Assembly: GCA_964417925.1 (NCBI GenBank)
Contig: CAYQJV010000023.1
Coordinates: 1 to 24,029, forward strand
Reading direction: 5' to 3'
Length of the DNA stretch: 24,029 nucleotides
Origin: CAYQJV01 sp964417925
GTDB lineage: Bacteria; Hydrothermota; Tepidihabitantia; B3-TA06; CAYQJV01
The notes below the pieces were generated by a model. The model made no database searches. It had not been told where the DNA came from and saw only the letters and a program-made list of their open reading frames with translations. The position numbers and the translations under genes are program-made. The stretch's first letter is position 1. Every line of letters starts with the position of its first letter. Below are positions 1 through 6,739 of the stretch, piece by piece.

Positions 1-2177
1 AAAAAACAAATGGATACATACCTGCAAAAATATACGATATAAAAAAGGAAATATCTTATGATACGGTTCCAAACAGGTTTCTCCTTTATTTCTTTAACTT
101 CTTAAAGAGGAATATAGATGTGATATTAAAAGGAAGAGAAGAGAAAATTGAGAAAAATCGTCTTTTTCAGATGGCTAAGAGAGTGTTGAGGGTAATAAAC
201 CATTATAAAAAATCTGATTTTTTAAAAGATGTTAAACCATTAAAGGACTTCAACATATCAAGTTTGAGTTTGTTTACAGATAGAAAATACTCTGAAATTT
301 ATGAGGTATATCAAATACTAAAGAGAAACTTAATACTTGACATCTCAGGACTTTATGAATACGGACTCTATCCTATTGACAGGTTGTATGAGATATGGGC
401 ATTCTTAAAAATAGTAAACAATCTCAAAAACATGGGATTTGAAATTACAGGACAAAACCTTATTGAAGGAATAAGAAAGAATAGAGTGAGTGTGGATTTG
501 AAAAATGGAATAAAAATAACATTAAAGTCTCCAATTGATTCACAGGAAGTTGATGTATGGTTACAGAAGAGCATAACTACGAGTGAGGATAAATACGGAT
601 TAAAATCAGCATCTCACAGAGTAATACCTGACATTTTTATAGCGGTAAAAGATAATAATAGATATAGGTTCTATGTTCTTGATATGAAATATAGGGTTGA
701 TGTGTTAAAAGAAAGAAATAAAGAAATAAACAGAGAATTATACGGAGAAGAGAAAGAGGAAGAAGAAGATATAGGCATAAAGATAATGGGAGATAAACTT
801 CCAAATTTTGCCATTGATGACATACATAAATACAGAGACGCCATAGTGAAAGATGAAAATGATAAAAAGAAAAAAGATAATAAAAAGGATAATGAAAATG
901 ACGGTTACAGTTATAGAGTGGTGGAGAAAGGGATAGCCATATTTCCCGGACTCGTTGAGGATAAAGAATATAAGGATAAAATAAGAGATATGAACAAATA
1001 CGGAATTGATATAAAAGGATGGCAACCAAGAAAAGCAAAGAAGGAAATAGTTGAGTTCTTAAAGGAAATTCTGAAAGATATAAAATGCAATGAAAATAGC
1101 ATAAAAATAAGTAAGGATGATGATGAGAAAAAAGTAAAAGAAAATACATTCAAAGTATGGATGTGTGAGATTAAATTAAGTAAGAATGGAGAAGATATTA
1201 TTCCCGAGGAATACAACTCTGATGACTATATAAAACTCTTCAATAAATACATAAACTCACACCCCATAATCCTGAAAGCCATAGCAAAAAAGTATAATAA
1301 AAAGGATAATTTATACAATGAAATGATGATGAGGGCAATTCTATCTGAATATGATGAGAATATTAAACCTATAGAGAAACTTAAAAAAGAGGAAATAGAC
1401 GGTTCAAAAGATATTGCTTTAATAAATTTTGAAGGAAGTCACAAAGACAATGATAAAGCATATATTCCCTCTTATTCATGGTATAAAGAAAATAAAAGGG
1501 AGGAAATTCTCAAAAAATATAAGAAAAAAGCTGTGAAAAAAGATGATAAAGAAGATAAGCCCAAAATGATATTTTTCTTTCAGGATAAAAAAGAGGGTTA
1601 TAAATCTGAGTTTGACGATATTAAAAAGGCTATAAACGGGAAAATAGAGATAAAAGATTTTAAATACATAAACCTCTGGGGATTGCAGAAAGCAGGGATT
1701 TCGGATATTGTGCATATTGGGGGACATTATAATCCATGGAAGGGAGAGGTAAACGAAAAAATAATCCTTGAAGATATACTGAAAACAAATGTTCTTGCAC
1801 TTAAACCCCTTGTGGTTCTGATGTTATGTGATACTGCAAAAACTACATGGAGGGAAGACTTTTTAAGTCTTGTTACAACATTCCTTGCATGTGGAGCAGG
1901 TGCAGTAATAGGCACAGAGGAAGATATAACTGATTGTGAAGCGAAATTATTCTCATACCTTTTTTACAAAAAAATAGCAGAAAAACAGAATGAACCTGCC
2001 TTTAAACTTTTCAAGGAAACGATAGAAGAAATTAAAAAAATCAAAATAGAAAATGATAAAATACGAACAGGCGAAGGTGAAATTATTGAATGCAATAACA
2101 AAATTGAAGATAAAGAAATTCATAAAAAATTCCTTTACTTCGGAGACCCTGAGTGGAAATTGCTTGAAGATTTTTAA
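1..2177 (+). CDS. McrC-like PDDEXK nuclease fused to CHAT protease (5' partial)
   Basis: The reading frame is open from the window edge (first full codon at 3), so the gene starts upstream; the GTG at 120 is internal. Numbering from that GTG, the first part resembles DUF2357/PDDEXK_7 (McrC-family) nucleases: a PNRFLLYFFNFLKR segment just before 120, LYEIW near 89-93, PD at 170-171, DMKYR at 188-192 (the D...D-x-K core) and DIHKYRDAI near 234-242. A Lys/Glu/Asp-rich linker lies inside and after the nuclease part. From about 430 to the end it looks like a CHAT (clan CD caspase-like) protease: VHIGGH with His536, LMLCDTA with Cys570, then a GAGAVIGTEED segment and a terminal FGDPEWKL motif. McrC proteins normally act with an McrB GTPase in modified-DNA restriction; none is visible, but the upstream side is outside the window. 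A role in anti-phage defence or suicide is inferred. The domain calls rest on motif recognition only. Confidence 0.72.
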   Translation, partial: KTNGYIPAKIYDIKKEISYDTVPNRFLLYFFNFLKRNIDVILKGREEKIEKNRLFQMAKRVLRVINHYKKSDFLKDVKPLKDFNISSLSLFTDRKYSEIYEVYQILKRNLILDISGLYEYGLYPIDRLYEIWAFLKIVNNLKNMGFEITGQNLIEGIRKNRVSVDLKNGIKITLKSPIDSQEVDVWLQKSITTSEDKYGLKSASHRVIPDIFIAVKDNNRYRFYVLDMKYRVDVLKERNKEINRELYGEEKEEEEDIGIKIMGDKLPNFAIDDIHKYRDAIVKDENDKKKKDNKKDNENDGYSYRVVEKGIAIFPGLVEDKEYKDKIRDMNKYGIDIKGWQPRKAKKEIVEFLKEILKDIKCNENSIKISKDDDEKKVKENTFKVWMCEIKLSKNGEDIIPEEYNSDDYIKLFNKYINSHPIILKAIAKKYNKKDNLYNEMMMRAILSEYDENIKPIEKLKKEEIDGSKDIALINFEGSHKDNDKAYIPSYSWYKENKREEILKKYKKKAVKKDDKEDKPKMIFFFQDKKEGYKSEFDDIKKAINGKIEIKDFKYINLWGLQKAGISDIVHIGGHYNPWKGEVNEKIILEDILKTNVLALKPLVVLMLCDTAKTTWREDFLSLVTTFLACGAGAVIGTEEDITDCEAKLFSYLFYKKIAEKQNEPAFKLFKETIEEIKKIKIENDKIRTGEGEIIECNNKIEDKEIHKKFLYFGDPEWKLLEDF

Positions 2178-2205
2178 CTTATAAATCCCTAAACAGGAAG
2201 TAAAA

Positions 2206-2594
2206 ATGAAAAGGCTCTTTTATCTTCTCATAGGGCTTTTTATCCTCTGCGCAAAGGAGGAAAATGCTCCCCCTGAGACCCCTTTAAAATATAGAAACTT
2301 ATAAAGGGAAAAATTGACTTTTACAGACAAATAGATATAATTCTTACAGGAAAAGGAAAATTTATAAACGGGAGAGTTAAGAGTGAAAAGAACTTTTTAT
2401 AATAAAAAGTTTGAAAAACGGGTTAGGTTTTATATAAAAGTTAAGAGCAAATTTCTTGGCTTAAATAGAAACTCTGGAGGGAATAGATGGCACTTCAAAT
2501 TTTATTTCAATTAAAATTTCAAAAAATAGAAAAGACAGACATAATTTACTCATCAGTGGGAGGTGAATATGGATCTTTCTTCGAAAGGAGGTAA
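2206..2594 (+). pseudogene. decayed small lipoprotein gene
   Basis: An ATG with AGGAAG six bases upstream begins a clear lipoprotein signal peptide, MKRLFYLLIGLFILC, with lipobox Cys15, but the frame stops after 32 codons. Protein-like sequence continues in other frames: KIDFYRQIDIILTGKGKF from 2310, then FYNKKFEKRVRFYIKVKS reached by dropping one T in the T-run at 2394-2398, and finally KTDIIYSSVGGEYGSFFERR ending at 2594. The last piece also forms a 35-codon ORF from ATG 2487, preceded by GGAGGG, so a short live peptide cannot be excluded. The simplest reading is one lipoprotein of about 125 aa broken by at least three frameshifts. Family unknown. Confidence 0.45.
2314..2341 (+). promoter_or_regulatory. 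sigma-A-type promoter upstream of secreted protein gene
   Basis: TTGACT at 2314-2319 and TATAAT at 2336-2341 are separated by exactly 16 bp, the spacing seen at the other strong promoters in this window. Transcription would start near 2348, giving a leader of about 250 nt before the gene at 2597. The leader contains a perfect 8-bp A/T hairpin, AACTTTTT (2391-2398) with AAAAAGTT (2404-2411). The promoter lies inside the lipoprotein relic, so part of the match could be residual coding sequence. Confidence 0.42.
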
Positions 2595-2596
2595 TA

Positions 2597-3628
2597 ATGA
2601 TGAGCCTCATTCTTGTGTTTTTTACAAGCTACAATCTAATAAAAGATTGTGGTTTTGAACAACCAAAACCAAAGGATACATGGAAAGAAGAGTTGCTTCG
2701 AGAGGGAGTAGCAAATTCTTATTGTGAAGGAGGATATGAGTCAGATTATTGTGGAGAGACTTCTGTTTGGGATGGTCGTGATGATGGTAAAGTACATTAT
2801 GCTTTGCTCAGTCAGGAATTTAGAAGGTGTGTGAAAGACATAACAGAATTGAAATTCTGGTATAGGTGGCAAAGACAGGGACACTATATCAGATATTTCT
2901 GTGTAAAGATAGTTGGAGTTTCTCAAGATACGCTTATGTATTTATGGTACGAAAATAATCCTCCACAAGAATATCCTTGGCGAAGGATTATTGAAATGGA
3001 ACTTCCTCCAAGCAGACAGTGGACATTATTTGATAGAAATCTTTTTGAAGACTGGGTTCAAGAAGGATTATCTGAAGAGGATACGGTCAAAGAGATTATT
3101 CTTTTTGCTTATGGCGTTACAAGCGGGAATTGTGTTAAGGTTTATTGGGATAGCATTCAAGTCTTGAGTATCAGGTATGATTTTGATATGTCAGTTGTAG
3201 ACATAATTTCAAATAAACCGAGTTTGAATGAGGATTATGTTCCTGTAGCAAGGTTCTCAAATCTCGGTTTTTATGAGGATAAGTGTGTTGCTGTGTTTAG
3301 TATCCTTAAAGGAAAAGAAGTTTTGTATTCTGATTCTTTGGAAGTAAATTTAGAAGTTGACGATACTGTGGATGTGAGCTTCAAACCTTGGCATGTTACT
3401 ACAGATAATGTGATACTTAAAGCAGAAGTTGTTTATCCTAAGGATCAAAATCCAGAGAATAATGTGAAGTTGAAAAGTTATCTTGGAATTGAGAGAAGAA
3501 AATTTGCTGATGTATCAGGAAAGCTCAGATTTTATGATGTAACAGGAAGAAGGATTAGGAATCCTAAGCGGATATTTTTCCAGTATCAAAACGGTAAAGT
3601 TGAAAAGAAGGTAATTCTGGAGAGATAG
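2597..3628 (+). CDS. secreted protein with jelly-roll-like N-domain and Ig-like C-domain
   Basis: AAAGGAGG at 2584-2591 precedes two adjacent ATGs at 2597 and 2600; either could start the protein. The N-terminus MMSLILVFFTSYNLI is a short hydrophobic export signal running directly into a CGFEQP stretch followed by a Trp. That pattern resembles the start of galactose-binding-like jelly-roll domains (NL-x-N-x-GFE...W), and ELKFWYRW around residues 92-99 fits the same fold. Residues about 200-300 look like a CARDB/Ig-like beta sandwich (VPVARFSNLG ... DQNPENNVK). The C-terminus has FYDVTGRRIRNPKR and ends KVEKKVILER, like a T9SS type A sorting tail without the usual PG-x-YF segment. Likely exported and surface-attached; the ligand is unknown. 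Confidence 0.6.
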   Translation: MMSLILVFFTSYNLIKDCGFEQPKPKDTWKEELLREGVANSYCEGGYESDYCGETSVWDGRDDGKVHYALLSQEFRRCVKDITELKFWYRWQRQGHYIRYFCVKIVGVSQDTLMYLWYENNPPQEYPWRRIIEMELPPSRQWTLFDRNLFEDWVQEGLSEEDTVKEIILFAYGVTSGNCVKVYWDSIQVLSIRYDFDMSVVDIISNKPSLNEDYVPVARFSNLGFYEDKCVAVFSILKGKEVLYSDSLEVNLEVDDTVDVSFKPWHVTTDNVILKAEVVYPKDQNPENNVKLKSYLGIERRKFADVSGKLRFYDVTGRRIRNPKRIFFQYQNGKVEKKVILER

Positions 3629-3631
3629 CAC

Positions 3632-3799
3632 ATGCTTAAAAAGTTAGTAGTAGCGTATATACGAACAGTTCGCATATTTTTCCAATTCAGTAGCATATCC
3701 GAACTATTCGGATATAAACGATTAAGTGAAATGTCCACCGTTGTCCTGAAAAGATTTAAAACCGAGAATGAAATAAAAATAATAAGTGGCAAAAAATGA
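3632..3799 (+). CDS. unlisted 55-aa ORF coupled to mntA
   Basis: This ORF begins MLKKLVVAYIRTVRIFFQF and ends KTENEIKIISGKK. It starts three bases after the preceding stop, has GGAGAG at 3619-3624 seven bases before its ATG, and its TGA overlaps the ATG of mntA as ATGA, the same coupling as mntA to hepT. It is basic, partly hydrophobic at the start, and matches nothing I recognise. It spans two inverted repeats whose 38-bp offset is not a multiple of three, so the repeats do not come from a repeated peptide. It could be a small third member of the toxin-antitoxin operon, a leader peptide, or a chance open frame. Confidence 0.35.
   Translation: MLKKLVVAYIRTVRIFFQFSSISELFGYKRLSEMSTVVLKRFKTENEIKIISGKK
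3657..3715 (+). repeat. two related inverted repeats upstream of mntA-hepT
   Basis: Copy 1 (3657-3677) pairs ATATACGAA with TTCGCATAT around CAG, with one mismatch. Copy 2 (3695-3715) pairs ATATCCGAA with TTCGGATAT around CTA and is perfect. The two 21-bp units share the ATAT-x-CGAAC...TTCG-x-ATAT framework and are 38 bp apart. They could be operators for autoregulation of the toxin-antitoxin unit. Copy 1 is followed by a short T-run and might instead end the upstream transcript. Confidence 0.6.
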
Positions 3800-4092
3800 A
3801 GAAATCACTTGATGAGATAAAAGAAATTATCCAAAAACATAAGAAAGAGCTTAAAGAAAATTATGGCGTTAAAGAAATTGGTATTTTCGGTTCTTTTGTG
3901 AGAGGAGAAGCGAAAGAGAACAGTGACATTGACATACTGGTTGAATTTGAAAAGCCGATAGGATTCTTTAAATTTCTTGAACTGGAAGAATATCTGAGCA
4001 ATTTAATAGATAAAAAAGTAGACCTTGTATCTAAAAAAGCACTCAAGCCACATATTGGAAAGTATATTCTTGAAGAGGTTGTAATAGTATGA
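3796..4092 (+). CDS. mntA: MntA-like minimal nucleotidyltransferase antitoxin
   Basis: This 98-aa protein is a minimal nucleotidyltransferase of the MNT family. The signature GSFVRGEAKENSDIDIL (residues 32-48) gives G32-S33, ten residues, then D44-x-D46, the metal-binding pair; D76 in KKVDLVS is the likely third acidic ligand. In studied type VII toxin-antitoxin pairs, MntA neutralises HepT by transferring AMP to a tyrosine next to the HEPN active site. Here its ATG overlaps the stop of the 55-aa ORF upstream, and its own stop overlaps the hepT start as ATGA. There is no clear Shine-Dalgarno, which fits translational coupling. All catalytic residues look intact. Confidence 0.88.
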   Translation: MKKSLDEIKEIIQKHKKELKENYGVKEIGIFGSFVRGEAKENSDIDILVEFEKPIGFFKFLELEEYLSNLIDKKVDLVSKKALKPHIGKYILEEVVIV

Positions 4093-4424
4093 AAAGGACT
4101 TACAGGGATTATATACTGGATATCTTATCATCTATTCAGGAGATTGAGGACTTCAGTGAGGGAATGTCCCTTGAAGAGTTTGTAAAGGATAAAAAAACTG
4201 TAAATGCTGTTATTAGAAGCCTGGAAGTGATGGGAGAGGCTGTGAAGAAAATTCCTTCAAAAATCAGGGATAAATACTCAGAAATTCCGTGGAAATACAT
4301 TGCAGGGATGAGAGATAAGCTGATTCATGAATATCACGGCGTTGATTTAGAAATTATATGGGAAGTCATAGAAAAGAAATTCCACCTCTCAAACCCAAAT
4401 TTGAAAAAATATTGGAGGAGTTGA
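4089..4424 (+). CDS. hepT: HepT-like HEPN ribonuclease toxin (DUF86)
   Basis: This 111-aa all-alpha protein is of the DUF86/HepT family. The HEPN active-site motif RX4HXY is R75-DKLI-H80-E-Y82 in MRDKLIHEYHG. Arg and His are the RNase residues, and Tyr is the residue AMPylated by the antitoxin in characterised pairs. Family features nearby are the acidic first helix region and the SLEVMGEAVKKIP helix (44-56). The ATGA overlap with mntA makes a two-gene operon, antitoxin first. Expected role: RNA cleavage causing growth arrest when unmodified, acting in stress or phage defence. An attC-like hairpin lies 68 bases downstream. Confidence 0.88.
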   Translation: MKRTYRDYILDILSSIQEIEDFSEGMSLEEFVKDKKTVNAVIRSLEVMGEAVKKIPSKIRDKYSEIPWKYIAGMRDKLIHEYHGVDLEIIWEVIEKKFHLSNPNLKKYWRS

Positions 4425-4491
4425 AAAGATGGAGCTAAAAGGTGACTGTGGACACTCTGCAATGCTTTGCACCTTGCCTCTATCGGGGGTT

Positions 4492-4573
4492 ACTTAACAG
4501 GTGGATATGTGGCTCGCTTACGCTAGCTCAAATTTCGCAAGGCGAAACTTCACATCTCCCCAGAACGTTATAT
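4492..4573. other. integron attC-like recombination site
   Basis: An 82-bp imperfect palindrome lies between hepT and the methyltransferase gene. ACTTAAC at 4492-4498 fits the R'' consensus RYYYAAC, and GTTATAT at 4567-4573 approximates R' (GTTRRRY, one mismatch). Inside these, GGATATGTG (4503-4511) pairs with CACATCTCC (4551-4559) with one mismatch, and the left and right arms differ by three bases, like the extrahelical asymmetry of attC. The centre holds a smaller perfect hairpin, TTTCGC-AAG-GCGAAA (4533-4547). Length and layout fit a cassette attC. No integrase or second attC is visible, so it may be a lone or captured site, or simply a cruciform or terminator. Confidence 0.5.
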
Positions 4574-4607
4574 GCAAAATCCTCTTTAAAACAATTCATA
4601 AGTAGTT

Positions 4608-5246
4608 ATGGCTAAAACTAAGCCTTTTGATGAACACTCATCTAAGTATGAAGATTGGTTTGAAAGGAACAAATTTGTTTATGAATCAGAGCTTAAGGCA
4701 ATAAAGGCGCTATTGCCAAAAAGCGACAACGGTGTTGAGATTGGAGTTGGAAGCGGTCGATTTGCAGTACCGTTGGGTGTTAAGATTGGGGTTGAACCTT
4801 CAAGGAAGATGGGAGAGATTGCCAAAAGAAGAGGTATCAAGGTTATAAATGCAGTAGCTGAAAACCTACCATTTAAGGAGTCGCAGTTCGACTTTGCGTT
4901 AATGATAACCACTATATGCTTTGTAGATGATGTAGAAGCGTCTTTTCGGGAAGCATATCGGATATTGAAACCAGGTGGATGTTTGATAATCGGGTTTATC
5001 GATAGGGAAAGTCCTGTTGGAAGATTCTATCAGCGACACAAAGAGGAGAGTGTATTTTACAGGATAGCCACTTTCTATACGGTTAATGAAGTAGTTTCCA
5101 TTTTGGAAAAGGTGGGTTTTAAGAACTTCAACTTTACCCAAACAATTTTTCATGATTTGGCTGAGATAAGAGATATTGAACCAACAAAGGAAGGTTATGG
5201 TGAAGGGTCCTTTGTTGTGATTAAGGCAATGAAAGGTAGATGTTGA
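4608..5246 (+). CDS. class I SAM-dependent methyltransferase
   Basis: This 212-aa protein has the order of Methyltransf_11 enzymes. Motif I is VEIGVGSGRF (43-52), which binds SAM; GVEPS (61-65) places the acidic ribose ligand; AENLPF (84-89) is motif II; and LKPGGCLIIGF (120-130) is motif III with the following strand. The substrate is not evident: small-molecule and quinone-type methyltransferases share this core. The ATG has no clear Shine-Dalgarno and sits 35 bases after the attC-like site, the usual position of a gene in an integron cassette. trmO starts 22 bases after its stop, so the two may be co-transcribed. Confidence 0.8.
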   Translation: MAKTKPFDEHSSKYEDWFERNKFVYESELKAIKALLPKSDNGVEIGVGSGRFAVPLGVKIGVEPSRKMGEIAKRRGIKVINAVAENLPFKESQFDFALMITTICFVDDVEASFREAYRILKPGGCLIIGFIDRESPVGRFYQRHKEESVFYRIATFYTVNEVVSILEKVGFKNFNFTQTIFHDLAEIRDIEPTKEGYGEGSFVVIKAMKGRC

Positions 5247-5268
5247 ATCTTAAGTATATTACTCAAAA

Positions 5269-5754
5269 ATGGATGAAATAAAATATAAGCCGATAGGAGT
5301 TGTTCATTCTCCTTTTAAGGAGCCAAAGGGAACACCTATACAACCTACGGCTGCAAAGAATGTTGAAGGGACTGTTGAGGTATTCCCGGAATATGCTGAG
5401 GGTTTAAAAGACCTTGAAGGCTTTTCCCATATTATTTTAATATACCATTTCCATTTGGTTAAAAAGCCATCTTTAAAAGTAAAACCTTTCATGGATAATG
5501 AAATGCGCGGAGTGTTTGCAACACGGGCTCCGAGCAGACCAAACCCTATAGGTATTTCAGTGGTGCATCTTTTAAAGATTGAGAGAAATATATTATACAT
5601 ACAGGGTGTGGATATTGTGGATGGAACCCCTCTCCTTGATATCAAACCCTATGTTCCTGAATTTGATATGGCAGAGGCTCAAAATATAGGATGGCTTAAG
5701 AAAAATGTGCATAAACTTCAAAAATCAAAAGATGATGGAAGATTTACAAAATAA
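5269..5754 (+). CDS. trmO: tRNA (N6-threonylcarbamoyladenosine37-N6)-methyltransferase TrmO
   Basis: TrmO (TsaA/YaeB, UPF0066 family) uses SAM to methylate t6A at position 37 of tRNA-Thr to m6t6A. The family signature GVFATRAPSRPNPIGIS spans residues 81-97. Other diagnostic parts are IGVVHSPF (9-16), the LEGFSHIILIYHF strand (49-61) and DGTPLLDIKPYVPEFD (118-133). At 161 aa it is the short single-domain form common in archaea and some bacteria; E. coli TrmO carries an extra C-terminal domain. No clear Shine-Dalgarno is visible. The stop is followed at once by GGAG and the permease gene nine bases later. Confidence 0.88.
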   Translation: MDEIKYKPIGVVHSPFKEPKGTPIQPTAAKNVEGTVEVFPEYAEGLKDLEGFSHIILIYHFHLVKKPSLKVKPFMDNEMRGVFATRAPSRPNPIGISVVHLLKIERNILYIQGVDIVDGTPLLDIKPYVPEFDMAEAQNIGWLKKNVHKLQKSKDDGRFTK

Positions 5755-5763
5755 GGAGTTAAA

Positions 5764-6507
5764 ATGGAACAGATAATAAAGATGCTCGTATACCTTGCTA
5801 TAGGGCTTTTTGCCGGATTTATGAGCGGTATGTTCGGGATAGGAGGAGGTTCTGTAAGAACACCGCTCCTTTATATTGCCGGACTGCCCTTATTAAGCGC
5901 TTTCGGGATAAACCTACTGGTTATACCCTTTTCCTCCCTTACCGGTGCTGTAACCCATAGAAAAAATATAGAATGGAAAGTTGCCTGGTATGTGATAATT
6001 GGCGGGATGATGGGCACGCTAACAGGAGCATTTTTAACAGGACTTATCCCAACCTTAGCCTTAGCAATCATCTTTGTTATTGTTTCTATTATAACTGTAA
6101 TCGGGATTCATCTTGATAAAATTTTCCCGCAGAAAGCTGAAAAGATCAATCCGAGTGCAAAAACTGTCATCTTAGGAACTTTCTTTCTGAATTTCTTGAC
6201 AATCCTGCGCGGTGGTAGTGGAGGCAGTTTATTTCCCCCTTTCCTTAAAATGATAGGGCTTGATATCCGCAAGGCAATAGCCACATCGCTTTTTGCAACC
6301 ATTTTCACAGCAATCGCAGGCGCTATTGTGTTCTGGTCCCGTGGCAATATAATGCTTCTTCCTGCCCTTATGGTAATCTTAGGTTCGATACTCGGAGCAC
6401 GGATAGGCGGTTTAATATCCCTAAAGACAAAACCGTTATCGCTCGAAATCGGGCTTTCAGTATTTATTGTAATTCTTGCAGTAATTGTATTGATTAAAGC
6501 AATATGA
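5764..6507 (+). CDS. TauE/SafE family membrane permease
   Basis: A 247-aa polytopic inner-membrane protein with about eight hydrophobic segments. The family's internal duplication is visible: GFMSGMFGIGGGSVRTPLL in the first helices (19-37) is echoed by ILRGGSGGSLFPPFLKMIGL midway. Members export sulfite, sulfoacetate or other organosulfur anions, or carry unknown anions; the substrate cannot be told here. AAGGAG lies just before the ATG and overlaps the end of trmO, so the two genes look co-transcribed. No terminator is obvious after the stop. Confidence 0.85.
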   Translation: MEQIIKMLVYLAIGLFAGFMSGMFGIGGGSVRTPLLYIAGLPLLSAFGINLLVIPFSSLTGAVTHRKNIEWKVAWYVIIGGMMGTLTGAFLTGLIPTLALAIIFVIVSIITVIGIHLDKIFPQKAEKINPSAKTVILGTFFLNFLTILRGGSGGSLFPPFLKMIGLDIRKAIATSLFATIFTAIAGAIVFWSRGNIMLLPALMVILGSILGARIGGLISLKTKPLSLEIGLSVFIVILAVIVLIKAI

Positions 6508-6739
6508 TATATTTTACGTCTGAACTTTTCTCTATAAAAAACAAGTGCTTGCTTATGCCTGGCATTATTCAGAAAAAAGCAAAGGAGAAATCATCAAGAA
6601 TAAAAAGTTCTGGTTTTTCATCTGTGCTTCGGTTCAGGAGTTCGGATATCCAGTTCAGTATTTAGGAGGTTAGGGTGGCACCGACCCACAACGAGAGAAA
6701 TCTCCTTGAAAGGTGCGCAGGGGAGAAAAAGGAGGAAAA
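6508..6739 (+). other. intergenic leader before propeller lipoprotein
   Basis: No convincing gene, promoter or terminator is visible here. A 53-codon frame from ATG 6504 overlaps the permease stop but has no ribosome site and an unremarkable composition. GGGTGGCACCG at 6673-6683 resembles the T-box antiterminator core but lacks the rest of a T-box. Short GTTC-containing repeats (GGTTCAG, AGTTCGG, AGTTCAG) lie between about 6630 and 6660. Confidence 0.3.

Noticed and set aside
637..1149. Long minus-strand open frames inside the nuclease-CHAT gene
   Set aside because: They mirror Lys/Glu-rich codons of the plus-strand gene and lack starts with ribosome sites or recognisable motifs.
3657..3677. 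LexA/SOS box (CGAAC...GTTCG)
   Set aside because: The half-sites are separated by one base instead of four.
4429..4497. 22-codon ORF after hepT preceded by GGAGGAG
   Set aside because: Very short and runs into the attC-like arm; the ribosome-like bases belong to the hepT coding end.
6504..6665. 53-codon frame overlapping the permease stop as ATGA
   Set aside because: No ribosome site, unremarkable composition and no recognisable motif.
6673..6683. GGGTGGCACCG resembling the T-box antiterminator core
   Set aside because: No specifier stem, no terminator and no tRNA-linked gene downstream; likely chance.
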